Shown: positions 55,912 through 64,000, numbered from the stretch's first letter. The stretch is DNA of 64,000 bases from Bog-950 sp046329515 (GCA_046329515.1 JAXLUM010000001.1:1302001-1366000), one strand, 5' to 3'. A program made the numbers and translations. The notes: generated by a model from the sequence alone, not told the origin.

Positions 55912-57459
55912 ATGAAAAAGCTACTGTTAAGTTGTTTAACGCTTACCTCGGTTTGCGTTATGGCCCAAACTACACTGCCTACTAAAAAGGTAACCATTTT
56001 TAAAAACAGCACGGCCATGATTGTAAAGGAGGGGAATGCGCCTACCACTGCAGGACTGGTTAAGTTGCCTATACCGCAGCACACCATGTTTGGTTCGTAC
56101 TTTATTGGCAGCGGAAAGGATAACAGTATAAAGAGTGTGATTTTTAGAAATGATACCATTAAGAAGCCTGCTAAAAGCCAAAGCGTGTGGCAGTACCTGG
56201 CAGGTAATGCAGGTAAGCCGGTAACTATTTATTATTCGCCTACTGAAGGTATTGATAAGAGCGTCACGGGTAAGGTGGTAGATTATGATTTATACACCGG
56301 TATGCTGCGCTTTACTACAGATGCAGGAAAGACCTTTGTAATGCACGTAGATAAAATTTACCAGGCTGATTTTAAGGAAGACCCTACGCCAATGTACATG
56401 GCGGATAGTATAAAGCGCGTAATGCTGTTGCGCCCCGATAAAGCAGCGGACAACATTGCCCTGCAGGAAATTTACATGACAGGCGAGTTAAACTGGATAC
56501 CATCGTACTACCTGCGCTTAAAGGATGATAAAGCAGCAAGATTAGAGATGAAGGCTACCGTTGAAAATTATACCGAAGATATACGCGATGCAGAGGTGGA
56601 ACTGGTGGTAGGCTCACCGCAAATGAGTTACAGCAATAAGCCTGACCCTATGACCTATGATTATATTACTGTAGCAGGGTATGACAATAACGACAGAAGC
56701 GGCTTGAGTAAGGTTTATATGCAAAGCAATGCTATGACCACCTTTGCTGCTAACGAAAGCCTTGATGGAGCCGATTATTTTGAAAACAGTTACAGCACTG
56801 AAGGGGAGAAAAACGATGACCAGTATATTTATAAGCTGGGTAAAGTGAGCATACCTAATCAAAGCAAGGGCAGCTTCCCGATTTTTGCGGGTAATGTTGA
56901 ATACAAGGACAAGTATGAAGGCACTATTTATGACTTTACCAATTTTGACAGCAACCGTTTTGTGCCCGATGAGGAGAAGACCTTTGATGTGTTTCACTCC
57001 TTAGAAGTAAAGAATACATCGAATGTGCCGTTAACCACTGCTGCAGTAATGGTGGTTAATGAAAAAGAGCAGTTTGTAGCACAGGACCAGCTAAAGTATA
57101 CACCGGTAGGCGCTAATACTACCATCCGCCTTTCGAAGGCTATTGACATTGTGATGAAAAACAATGAGGAGGAAAAGACGCGCATTGATAATGCCAAACG
57201 CATAGGCAAAACAACGTACAGCCGTATTTCAATAAAAGGCACGGTTACCATTCAGAATTTTCAGCAGAAGGAAGTTACTGTGGCTGTAAGTAAAATGGTG
57301 GATGGTGTTGTAACTGCCCAAAGCGATGAAGGCAAGGCTACCAAGAAAACATATTCCACCTCCATTAACCCTTATACTGAGTTAAAGTGGGATGTGAAGC
57401 TAGGCGCTAATGAAAAGAAAACGCTTACCTACGAGTACGAGGTATTGTTTGTGCCTTAG
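55912..57459 (+). CDS. Secreted DUF4139-type protein
   Basis: A 515-residue protein with a signal peptide (MKKLLLSCLTLTSVCVMAQ). The segment ITGELNWIPSYYL-like (seen here as YMTGELNWIPSYYLRLKDDK) and the following VENYTEDIRDAEVELVVG are the DUF4139 pattern; the C-terminal half is a beta-rich ELKWDVKLGANEKKTLTY module. The function is unknown. It is probably periplasmic. Its stop overlaps the convergent phosphatase stop by 4 bp. Confidence 0.75.
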   Translation: MKKLLLSCLTLTSVCVMAQTTLPTKKVTIFKNSTAMIVKEGNAPTTAGLVKLPIPQHTMFGSYFIGSGKDNSIKSVIFRNDTIKKPAKSQSVWQYLAGNAGKPVTIYYSPTEGIDKSVTGKVVDYDLYTGMLRFTTDAGKTFVMHVDKIYQADFKEDPTPMYMADSIKRVMLLRPDKAADNIALQEIYMTGELNWIPSYYLRLKDDKAARLEMKATVENYTEDIRDAEVELVVGSPQMSYSNKPDPMTYDYITVAGYDNNDRSGLSKVYMQSNAMTTFAANESLDGADYFENSYSTEGEKNDDQYIYKLGKVSIPNQSKGSFPIFAGNVEYKDKYEGTIYDFTNFDSNRFVPDEEKTFDVFHSLEVKNTSNVPLTTAAVMVVNEKEQFVAQDQLKYTPVGANTTIRLSKAIDIVMKNNEEEKTRIDNAKRIGKTTYSRISIKGTVTIQNFQQKEVTVAVSKMVDGVVTAQSDEGKATKKTYSTSINPYTELKWDVKLGANEKKTLTYEYEVLFVP

Positions 57460-57947
57460 TGCTTTTTATCTCTGTTTAAAAGCCATTGTTTTTGCTCCTC
57501 GGTATCCGGCACTTTTACCCCCCGGGCTTTAGTTATTAATTCTAATGCCTGTAGTGGGGTAAGCCCCATAGAAATTAAAACAGAACCTGCTATTAATGTA
57601 GACCTGCCAATACCACCGTGACAGTGAATGGCTACCGACTTGCCTTTTTCTAAGAGCGTTTTTAGTTGGTCTACCAACGCATTAAGGGCTTCTTCCGGCT
57701 GAGGTAACTGAAAGTCGGCAATTGGGAAATGGATGTAGGTAATGCCTAAGGCTTTAAGCAGCGCTTCCTCCTCTTGCAATAGCAGCTTTTCAATCTCCTT
57801 CTCTTCAAGCAGGCATACAACCGCATCAGCACCGGCTGTTTTTACTGATTCTATTTCTTCTTTAAGCATAGCACCACCATATGGCCGGGGCATGGTGCCA
57901 AGGCGCGCTTTGTTCGGTAAAGAATCAATCCAATAAACAGTTGCCAT
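57456..57947 (-). CDS. Dual-specificity protein phosphatase-like protein
   Basis: A 163-residue cysteine phosphatase. The active-site loop is HCHGGIGRST with Cys109 and Arg115 (the CX5R motif), and Asp78 in IADFQLPQ can act as the general acid. Size and motifs resemble the CDKN3/KAP-like and bacterial tyrosine phosphatase groups. The substrate is unknown: phospho-protein, RNA or inositide are all possible for this fold. Cytoplasmic. Its start is divergent from the aminotransferase gene with 20 bp between. Confidence 0.85.
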   Translation of the reverse strand: MATVYWIDSLPNKARLGTMPRPYGGAMLKEEIESVKTAGADAVVCLLEEKEIEKLLLQEEEALLKALGITYIHFPIADFQLPQPEEALNALVDQLKTLLEKGKSVAIHCHGGIGRSTLIAGSVLISMGLTPLQALELITKARGVKVPDTEEQKQWLLNRDKKH

Positions 57948-57967
57948 TGCCAGGCAAGAATAACGAA

Positions 57968-59104
57968 ATGCTGGAAAGCTTATATTTCTGCCAAAATTTA
58001 AAGATGCAGTACAGGCGCATGCCCATTGAAATAGAATCGCCCGAAGAGATGGGCTATGGTAATATAAGCTTTAACCTGGCGGAGAGTTCAGTGCGCGATA
58101 TTGCGTTGAGCGAGGTGGATGTGGACCTTAGCAAGCTGGTTTTGTTTTATGGTGAACATAAGGGCATTGGCAAGCTGCGGGAAGTGATAAAAGAGAATAG
58201 CCGGGTTTTAACAGCGGATGATGTGCTGGTGACAAGCGGTGCGGCCCCTGCACTTTTTATAGTGGCCACCACTTTACTTGGCCCGCAGGACCATTTGGTG
58301 GTTATACGGCCAAACTACGGCACCAATCTTGAAACGCCCCGTGCCATGGCCTGCCCTATGAGCATTGTTGACCTTAAATTTGAGGACCGTTTTGAAATTG
58401 ATGTGCAGGCGGTACGCACGGCTATGCAGCCAAACACGCGGCTTATAAGCATAACCAATCCGCACAACCCAACCGGCAGGTTGTACAGCCCGCAAACCAT
58501 GCAGGCATTAATTGCATTGGCAGAAGAAAAGAATTGTCGCCTGCTGGTAGACGAAACTTACCGCGATTTGAACTTTCAAACAGAATTGCAGCCTTATGTA
58601 GCTGAGTTATCGGATAAAGTAATTTCGGTATCGTCGGTATCAAAGGCCTATGGGGCGCCGGGCATACGTATAGGCTGGCTTATTTGCCGCGATAAAACGC
58701 TGATGCACGATTTTTTGGCTGCCAAGGAGCAGATATGCCTGTGTAATTCGGTAGTGGATGAGGAAATTGCCTACGGACTTATAGCGCATAAAACGAAATG
58801 GATGCTGAAGCACCACGCCCACATACGCATTAACTTCAGTTACCTGAAGCAGTGGTTTGCCGGCCAAAACTTTTTGGAGTGGGTGGAACCTGAAGCCGGG
58901 GTGGTTTGCTTCCCAAGGTTTAAAGAAGGGATATGGGTAGACGAAAGCTTTTATGAGCGGCTGTTTACAAAGTACGGAACTATAGTAGGGCCCGGGCATT
59001 GGTTTGAGCAGGGAAGGAGCTATATGCGCATAGGTTTTGGCTACCCTTTGGAGCAGGAATTGAAAACCGGCTTGGAGAACCTGCAAAGGTGTGCAGGTCA
59101 ATAA
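57968..59104 (+). CDS. PLP-dependent aminotransferase, class I/II
   Basis: A 378-residue fold-type I PLP enzyme from the ATG at 57968; longer frames to 57881 run into the divergent phosphatase gene. The pyridine-stacking and phosphate motifs are SGAAPALF and NPHNPTG (164-170); DETYRD (195-200) contacts PLP, and Lys226 in SVSSVSKAYGAPG forms the Schiff base. The exact amino acid substrate is not evident; capreomycidine-synthase-like and aspartate-type enzymes share this layout. A rpsP gene follows after 155 bp in its own unit. Confidence 0.88.
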   Translation: MLESLYFCQNLKMQYRRMPIEIESPEEMGYGNISFNLAESSVRDIALSEVDVDLSKLVLFYGEHKGIGKLREVIKENSRVLTADDVLVTSGAAPALFIVATTLLGPQDHLVVIRPNYGTNLETPRAMACPMSIVDLKFEDRFEIDVQAVRTAMQPNTRLISITNPHNPTGRLYSPQTMQALIALAEEKNCRLLVDETYRDLNFQTELQPYVAELSDKVISVSSVSKAYGAPGIRIGWLICRDKTLMHDFLAAKEQICLCNSVVDEEIAYGLIAHKTKWMLKHHAHIRINFSYLKQWFAGQNFLEWVEPEAGVVCFPRFKEGIWVDESFYERLFTKYGTIVGPGHWFEQGRSYMRIGFGYPLEQELKTGLENLQRCAGQ

Positions 59105-59171
59105 CATATAGACATAAAACCCTGTTAAGTATTGGGCAGGGGCTAAATGAATGTATTTGTTGAGCTTAGGT

Positions 59172-59201
59172 TTTGAAAAACAAGGGAAAAGGCTATATTT
59201 G
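59172..59201 (+). promoter_or_regulatory. Promoter of rpsP-rimM
   Basis: TTTG at 59172-59175 and a perfect TATATTTG at 59194-59201, 18 bases apart, match the Bacteroidota -33/-7 promoter. The rpsP start is 58 bases downstream, leaving a 5' leader of about 50 bases. Confidence 0.75.
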
Positions 59202-59259
59202 CGCTCCCGTTTTAAAAGCGGGGTATTAATTCATCCAAACCTTAAATTAATTTTAAGAC

Positions 59260-59805
59260 ATGGCAGTAAAAATAAGACTTCAACGTCATGGTAGAGGCAA
59301 ACGTCCTTTTTACCATATTGTAGCAACTGACAGCCGCGCAGCACGCGATGGCCGTTACATTGAAAGAATTGGCGACTACAACCCACTAACCAAGCCTGCA
59401 ACTATCCATATTGACGTGGATAAGGCAGTTGACTGGTTGGAAAAGGGCGCCGGCATTACTAACACCGTAAAAGCAATACTTAAGTATAAGGGCGTGCTTT
59501 ACAAAAAGCACCTGTTACGCGGTGTGCGCAAAGGCGCATTTACCGCTGAACAAGCTGAAACAAAATACCAGCAGTGGTTAGACGAGCACAAAAACAAAGT
59601 GCTTGACCACCAGAAGAAGAACCACAAAGACAAGGCAGAGCGCACTGCAAAACTGTTAGAACAGGAGCAGAAAAAAGCGGCTGACCGCGATGCTAAACGT
59701 GCTGCTGCTTTAGCTGCATCTCAGGCTGAAGAATCTGCTAACGCAACTGAAACTGCAGCAGAAGGTGGCGCTGAAAACGCTGCTGAAACACCAGCTGAAA
59801 GCTAA
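59260..59805 (+). CDS. rpsP: 30S ribosomal protein S16 with C-terminal extension
   Basis: S16 binds 16S rRNA in the body of the small subunit. The core of about 85 residues is standard (MAVKIRLQRHGRGKRPFYHIV, RDGRYIERIGDYNP, KAVDWLEKGA). The remaining 96 residues are an extra helical Lys/Glu/Ala-rich tail (residues about 90-181), ending in low-complexity EGGAENAAETPAES. Similar extensions occur in Bacteroidota S16. RimM, encoded 11 bp downstream, binds S19 and aids maturation of the 30S head. Both genes share one promoter. Confidence 0.96.
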   Translation: MAVKIRLQRHGRGKRPFYHIVATDSRAARDGRYIERIGDYNPLTKPATIHIDVDKAVDWLEKGAGITNTVKAILKYKGVLYKKHLLRGVRKGAFTAEQAETKYQQWLDEHKNKVLDHQKKNHKDKAERTAKLLEQEQKKAADRDAKRAAALAASQAEESANATETAAEGGAENAAETPAES

Positions 59806-59816
59806 ATAAAACATAC

Positions 59817-60335
59817 ATGGTTCAGACCTATACACCGGTCGGTAAACTACTAAAGCCCCACAAACTTGCTGGGGCTTTTCGTTTTATGTTAAGCCGTAAT
59901 TTGAAAAGCAATAAGAAGTTCCCCAAGCATTTTATGCTGTTACAGAAAGGCAGCTATCTGCCCTATTTTGTGCAAAGCGTAGAGTTTACCGGCTTTAATG
60001 AAGGCTTGCTTAAACTGGAGGAGATAAACACCCCTGAGCAAGCCCGGGTTTGGACAGGGCACGAGTTATACCTCTCCGAAAAGGACATTAAAACCTTTTT
60101 TGAAAAGGATGCAGAAGGCTTTGATTTTCTAATAGGTTATGTGGCTGTAACTGAAGAAGGAGTTGAAATTGGTGCCATTGCGGAAATAATGGAGACTCCT
60201 GCCCAGGTGTTGGCAACAGTAAAGCATAACAGCCGCGAAGTAATGATACCGCTGGTGGACGATTTTATAGTAGAACTGAACAAGCGAAAGAAGCAAATAG
60301 TGCTAAGCCTGCCTGAAGGACTTTTGGAATTATAG
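59817..60335 (+). CDS. rimM: Ribosome maturation factor RimM
   Basis: A 172-residue protein of normal length. It opens with the KLLKPHKLAGAFRFML segment corresponding to the family GKI..PHGLRGELR motif. The N-terminal barrel and C-terminal PRC-like domain (IGYVAVTEEGVEIGAIAEIM, VMIPLVDDFI) are both present. It assists 30S assembly near helices 31 and 33b and works with S19. It is the second gene of rpsP-rimM. A terminator-like hairpin lies inside its first 25 codons. Confidence 0.92.
   Translation: MVQTYTPVGKLLKPHKLAGAFRFMLSRNLKSNKKFPKHFMLLQKGSYLPYFVQSVEFTGFNEGLLKLEEINTPEQARVWTGHELYLSEKDIKTFFEKDAEGFDFLIGYVAVTEEGVEIGAIAEIMETPAQVLATVKHNSREVMIPLVDDFIVELNKRKKQIVLSLPEGLLEL
59851..59885 (+). promoter_or_regulatory. 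Terminator-like hairpin inside the start of rimM
   Basis: A perfect 8-bp stem (59852-59859 with 59871-59878), extendable by an A-T pair, encloses about 9-11 loop bases and is followed by TTTTCGTTTTATG. It lies wholly in coding sequence, at about codons 12-23. It could act as an attenuator between rpsP and rimM; this is an inference. Confidence 0.5.
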
Positions 60336-60415
60336 AGGGGATGATAAGACTGTATGTGTCCCTTTTAGTCTTTAAATCATGAACTTTCATTCCTTTATTC
60401 GGTTATATTTAATGC

Positions 60416-61999
60416 ATGCTTTTTTCAATACCCGGAAGCATAACAGCAGAACATGCCGTAGCCGCCTTAGCGGGTATTGTAATAACTTTGTTTGGGGCAC
60501 TGATATACAGCATAATTAAAGGCAAGCGCCTAAGTCAAAATCTGCAGAGCGTTGATACCGAATCGAAGTACATCTTCGACCGGATTTCTGACGGGCTTAT
60601 TGTTTTAGACAGCAACTTTAGGTATGTATATGCCAACAAGAAGATTAAGGAGATTACGGGGCGCGACCCTGAATCGCTTATCGGGAAGAATGTGTGGCAT
60701 GAGTTTCCTGGGGCTATAGGCTCGCAAACCTACCGGGCCTTTAACCAGGCCTTTACTGAGCAGAGATACGTTTACAACCTTGATTATTTTGAACCCTTAA
60801 ACCTTTGGCAGGAAAACCACATTTATCCCTCGCCCGAAGGGTTGACCATTTTTATACGCGATGTAAGCGGGCAGAAAAGGGCGGAGGTGGAACTGGTGCA
60901 TAGCGAGCAGAAGTACCGCAGCATGTTTGAGCTTAATCCGCTGCCCATGTGGGTGCTTGATTCTGACTCGCTTCAATTTTTAGCAGTTAACAAGGCCGCA
61001 GTGAACCACTATGGCTACAGCCGGGAAGAATTTTTGAGTATGAATGCCCTGCAAATTAGACCGGAGGAGGAATATGAAAGATTTAAAGAGTTAAGCCGGC
61101 CGGCAGATGATGCACCACGCACTACAGGCATTTGGAAGCATTTAAAAAAAGACGGCACAGTAATTTTTTCAGAGGTAAGCGTGTGCCACATACAGTTTGA
61201 GGACCGCAAAGCGCGGCTGGTTTTGGCTAACGATGTAACTGAACGCGTGGAAGCCGAACAGCGGATATTAGAGTTGAATGCCTCGCTGGAAGAAAAAGTG
61301 AAAGACCGTACGGCTGAGTTAACCCTGCTAAACTCTGAACTGGAGACTTTTAGTTATACCGTTACTCATGACCTTAAGGCACCGCTGCGCGCTTTAAGCG
61401 GTTTTTCGAAAATAGTGTTGCAGGACTATGGGCAAAAACTGGATGATGATGGCAGCCGTCTTTTAAAAGAGATGGTGAAAATTGCAGGGCAGATGGATAC
61501 ACTTATCCAGGAGATTTTGCAGTTTTCAAAACTTGGTCAATCGGAACTTGATAAGCAGGATGTAAATATGGATGACCTTGTGCATTCGGTAGTAGCAGAG
61601 GTTAAGGCCGGTAACCCGCATTGCAAGGCGGAATTCCGTTTAAACAATTTGGCTACCGCTTCGGGTGACGGTGGCATGCTGCGTATGGTATGGCAAAACC
61701 TTATATCCAATGCGTTTAAGTATTCTGCCAATAAAGAAAAACCGGTTGTTGAAGTGGGAACGCTTAACGGGCCCGAAGGACGCATTTACTATGTAAAGGA
61801 TAACGGCGCGGGCTTTGATATGCAGTATGCCACTAAGTTATTCAGCGTGTTTCACCGGCTGCATACTACCAGTGAGTTTGAGGGCAGCGGTGTTGGCCTG
61901 GCAACCGTGCACCGCATAATAGCCAAACATGGCGGCACCATTTGGGCCGAGGCAAAGGTTAATGAGGGGGCTACTTTTTATTTTACCTTGCCTAAGTAG
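60416..61999 (+). CDS. PAS-containing membrane histidine kinase, orphan
   Basis: A 527-residue sensor kinase. Residues about 15-35 are one membrane helix. Two PAS domains follow (about 48-150 and 165-275, with the second carrying NKAAVNHYGYSREEF and WKHLKKDGT), then a coiled linker. The HisKA domain holds the phospho-acceptor His318 in TVTHDLKAPLRAL, and the ATP-binding domain has NLISNAFKYS, DNGAGFDM and GSGVGLATVHRI. It resembles phytochrome-like and cyanobacterial-type kinases in the VTHDLKAPLR box. No response regulator is adjacent, so its partner is elsewhere. Signal unknown. Confidence 0.92.
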   Translation: MLFSIPGSITAEHAVAALAGIVITLFGALIYSIIKGKRLSQNLQSVDTESKYIFDRISDGLIVLDSNFRYVYANKKIKEITGRDPESLIGKNVWHEFPGAIGSQTYRAFNQAFTEQRYVYNLDYFEPLNLWQENHIYPSPEGLTIFIRDVSGQKRAEVELVHSEQKYRSMFELNPLPMWVLDSDSLQFLAVNKAAVNHYGYSREEFLSMNALQIRPEEEYERFKELSRPADDAPRTTGIWKHLKKDGTVIFSEVSVCHIQFEDRKARLVLANDVTERVEAEQRILELNASLEEKVKDRTAELTLLNSELETFSYTVTHDLKAPLRALSGFSKIVLQDYGQKLDDDGSRLLKEMVKIAGQMDTLIQEILQFSKLGQSELDKQDVNMDDLVHSVVAEVKAGNPHCKAEFRLNNLATASGDGGMLRMVWQNLISNAFKYSANKEKPVVEVGTLNGPEGRIYYVKDNGAGFDMQYATKLFSVFHRLHTTSEFEGSGVGLATVHRIIAKHGGTIWAEAKVNEGATFYFTLPK

Positions 62000-62061
62000 T
62001 AGAAGTAAAATTAACTTCTGAAATTAAGGAATAACTTACTTTTATATTAAAATTCCCTGAT

Positions 62062-64000
62062 ATGAAAACTGTTAATATTGTAATTGCACTGCTGTGCCTG
62101 TTTACAGCTTCCTACTCCCAAGTACCGCAACGTATGAACTACCAGGCTGTAGCACGCAATAATGCAGGGGGTATAGTGCCGAACCAATCCGTTGGATTGC
62201 GCTTTACTATCAGGGATAACGGGGTAAGCGGACCTATACTATACCAGGAAACCCAGAAGGATACCACCAATAGCTTTGGAATTTTTACAGTGGTAATTGG
62301 CGGCGGCAACATTGTTCAGGGCAGTTTTGCAGCTATTAATTGGGGGCAGGGAGATAAGTTTCTGCAGGTAGAAATAGATATGGCCGGTGGAACTTCTTAC
62401 ACCAACATGGGTACCACACAATTACTTAGCGTGCCTTATGCCTTATATGCTGAGACTGCGGGGAATGGAGCGGGCCCAACAGGGCCTACCGGTGCCACAG
62501 GCCCAACGGGTTTACAGGGTAATGCAGGAGTTACAGGCGCCCAAGGAAATACGGGCGCAAGCGGTGCAAATGGCGTTACCGGTCCTACGGGACCTAACGG
62601 TTTACAGGGAAATACGGGAGCAACCGGTCAAACAGGAGTAACCGGCCCTACCGGGGCAACAGGCGCAGGTGGCGGAGCTACGGGTCCTACAGGACCAACG
62701 GGCCCAACAGGTATTGGGGGTGGAGCAACCGGCCCCACAGGCGCGACCGGAGCCACTGGCTTACAGGGTTTGCAAGGCAACGCAGGCACTACAGGCCCTA
62801 CGGGAGCCACCGGTACAAGTGGTGCTAAAGGTGCTACAGGTTCTACCGGTGTTACAGGACCTACAGGACCGAGTGGTGCAAATGGCATTACCGGTCCTCC
62901 GGGACCAAGCGGTTTACAGGGAAATACAGGAGCAACCGGTCAAGCAGGAGTAACAGGCCCAACCGGGGTAATGGGTTCTACCGGTGTTACAGGACCTACC
63001 GGACCAAGTGGTGCAAATGGCATTACCGGCCCAACCGGCGCCACAGGATCAACTGGCTTACAAGGCATACAAGGAAATACAGGTGCTACAGGATCTAGCG
63101 GTAGTAATGGTGCTACCGGAGCCACAGGACCAAGCGGTTTACAGGGAACACAGGGAAATACTGGCGCAACTGGTCAAGCAGGAGTAACCGGCCCTACCGG
63201 GGCAACAGGCGCAGGTGGTGGAGCTACGGGCCCCACAGGCGCTACCGGAGCCACTGGCTTACAAGGTTTGCAAGGTAACCCAGGCACAACAGGCCCTACG
63301 GGAGCCACTGGTACAAGTGGTGCTAAGGGGGCTACAGGTTCTACCGGTATTACAGGACCTACTGGGCCAAGTGGTGCAAATGGCATTACCGGCAGTACAG
63401 GAGCAACAGGCTTGCAAGGTTTAACAGGGGTTACCGGGCCTACCGGTGCAAGCGGAGCGAATGGAGTAACAGGGCCTACCGGTTTACAGGGCATACAAGG
63501 GAATACAGGTGCGACAGGGCCTAGCGGTAGTAATGGTGCTACCGGAGCGACTGGCCCCACAGGTTTACAAGGTATACAAGGAACTGCAGGTATAACAGGC
63601 GCAACGGGTACAAGTGGAAGTAAAGGGGCTACAGGTTCCACGGGGCCTACAGGACCTACAGGGCCAAGTGGTGCGAACGGCATTACGGGTTCTACAGGAG
63701 CAACTGGCTTGCAAGGTTTAACCGGGCCTACCGGCGCAAGTGGAGCGAATGGAGTAACAGGACCTACCGGTCCCTTAGTTAGCGCTACTATAGGGCAAAC
63801 CTTACGTTATAACGGAACCGCCTGGGTAGCTAACAGTACTATTTATAATGATGGCACCAACGTTGGCATAGGTATGACACCTACCGGTAGCTACCGGCTT
63901 GAGGTAAACGGCAAGTTGAAAACATCAGGGGTAAATGAATTATCTGATATACGGTTAAAAAGTAATGTTACAACGTTGGATAGCGCCATGGAGAAATTAA
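62062..64000 (+). CDS. Collagen-like surface protein with S74 chaperone domain, 3' end beyond the window
   Basis: Open from the ATG at 62062 to the right edge (646 complete codons). Signal peptide MKTVNIVIALLCLFTASYSQ, then the N-domain shared with the 20014-23295 protein (MNYQAVARNN, LRFTIRDN, QLLSVPYALYAE; about residues 20-130). Residues about 134-575 are Gly-X-Y triplets (GPTGATGAT, GLQGIQGNTGATG). A short beta domain (NGTAWVANSTIYNDGTNVGIG) follows, then LSDIRLKSNVTTLDSAMEKL, which is the start of a phage tail-fibre S74 intramolecular chaperone. Such domains drive trimerisation and cut themselves off at the Ser of the SDxRLK motif. The protein is probably a trimeric fibre. Confidence 0.85.
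   Translation, partial: MKTVNIVIALLCLFTASYSQVPQRMNYQAVARNNAGGIVPNQSVGLRFTIRDNGVSGPILYQETQKDTTNSFGIFTVVIGGGNIVQGSFAAINWGQGDKFLQVEIDMAGGTSYTNMGTTQLLSVPYALYAETAGNGAGPTGPTGATGPTGLQGNAGVTGAQGNTGASGANGVTGPTGPNGLQGNTGATGQTGVTGPTGATGAGGGATGPTGPTGPTGIGGGATGPTGATGATGLQGLQGNAGTTGPTGATGTSGAKGATGSTGVTGPTGPSGANGITGPPGPSGLQGNTGATGQAGVTGPTGVMGSTGVTGPTGPSGANGITGPTGATGSTGLQGIQGNTGATGSSGSNGATGATGPSGLQGTQGNTGATGQAGVTGPTGATGAGGGATGPTGATGATGLQGLQGNPGTTGPTGATGTSGAKGATGSTGITGPTGPSGANGITGSTGATGLQGLTGVTGPTGASGANGVTGPTGLQGIQGNTGATGPSGSNGATGATGPTGLQGIQGTAGITGATGTSGSKGATGSTGPTGPTGPSGANGITGSTGATGLQGLTGPTGASGANGVTGPTGPLVSATIGQTLRYNGTAWVANSTIYNDGTNVGIGMTPTGSYRLEVNGKLKTSGVNELSDIRLKSNVTTLDSAMEKL
62618..62894 (+). repeat. Collagen-region duplication, copy 1
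   Basis: Nearly identical to 63164-63392 at the DNA level, offset 546 bp at its start. It includes a 48-base insert (GGAGGAACC-type codons for the GPTGPTGIGGGATG stretch) that copy 2 lacks. The high similarity at third codon positions suggests recent intragenic duplication. Confidence 0.75.
63164..63392 (+). repeat. Collagen-region duplication, copy 2
   Basis: Second copy of the unit at 62618-62894, 48 bases shorter. Both encode the same order of triplets (GQAGVTGPTGATGAGGGATG ... GTSGAKGATGSTG ... GPTGPSGANGITG). Confidence 0.75.

Noticed and set aside
1..64000. tRNA, rRNA, CRISPR, insertion sequences or prophage
   Set aside because: I looked for cloverleaf-like segments, spaced direct repeats and transposase motifs and saw none. 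A full tRNAscan or repeat search was not possible; absence is by inspection only. The S74 domain at the right edge recalls phage but lacks other phage genes.

Overview
The window is a chromosomal segment of a member of the phylum Bacteroidota. Support comes from a fused LpxC-FabZ protein in an lpxD-lpxC/fabZ-lpxA cluster, several secreted proteins ending in type IX secretion (T9SS) sorting domains, SprB-type adhesin repeats, a DUF4105/Lnb-like protein, and promoters of the TTTG / TAnnTTTG type. I cannot place it below phylum level. I found no rRNA, tRNA, CRISPR array, insertion sequence or prophage. Gene density is high and base composition looks even, except for one AT-rich gene near 53 kb.

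Layout. 1-4.7 kb: the N-terminal part of a giant SprB-repeat adhesin on the minus strand, cut by the left edge. 4.8-8.2 kb: the lipid A operon. 8.3-19.96 kb: a secreted lipase-like hydrolase, a T9SS protein, a sterol-desaturase-like hydroxylase, lepA, lipoproteins, a fatty acid desaturase, a secreted PI-PLC-like protein and an unknown secreted protein. 20-23.3 kb: a collagen-like protein with a YadA-type head. 23.6-30.8 kb: two members of an unnamed helical-repeat family flanking fadJ and a beta-lactamase-fold lipoprotein. 30.8-37.1 kb: mnmD and an AddAB/RecB-like helicase-nuclease pair. 37.1-39.5 kb: an esterase / Lnb-like / YqgE operon. 39.7-46.9 kb: three consecutive T9SS proteins (cupredoxin plus Calx-beta protein, PQQ-dehydrogenase-like protein, Kelch-like protein). 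46.9-51.7 kb: a coiled-coil protein, tilS, a TPR protein and etfBA. 51.9-57.9 kb: a bifunctional-nuclease-family protein, a Shedu-like (DUF4263) protein, a small membrane protein, an L,D-transpeptidase, a nucleoside transporter, a DUF4139 protein and a tyrosine phosphatase. 58-62 kb: an aminotransferase, rpsP-rimM and an orphan histidine kinase. 62.06 kb to the right edge: a second collagen-like protein, which begins a phage-type S74 chaperone domain just as the window ends.

How the genes fit together. Much of the window serves the cell surface: lipid A synthesis, lipid-modifying enzymes, lipoprotein maturation, peptidoglycan cross-linking and large repetitive adhesins. FadJ and EtfAB connect through fatty acid beta-oxidation. 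LepA, MnmD, TilS, S16 and RimM are translation functions. The strongest leads are the lone AT-rich Shedu-like gene, the two collagen-like paralogues with a shared N-domain and different C-terminal heads, a plastocyanin-type copper domain on a T9SS adhesin, a paralogous solenoid family of unknown role, a terminator-like hairpin inside the start of rimM, and a 699-bp higher-order repeat in the SprB-like gene.
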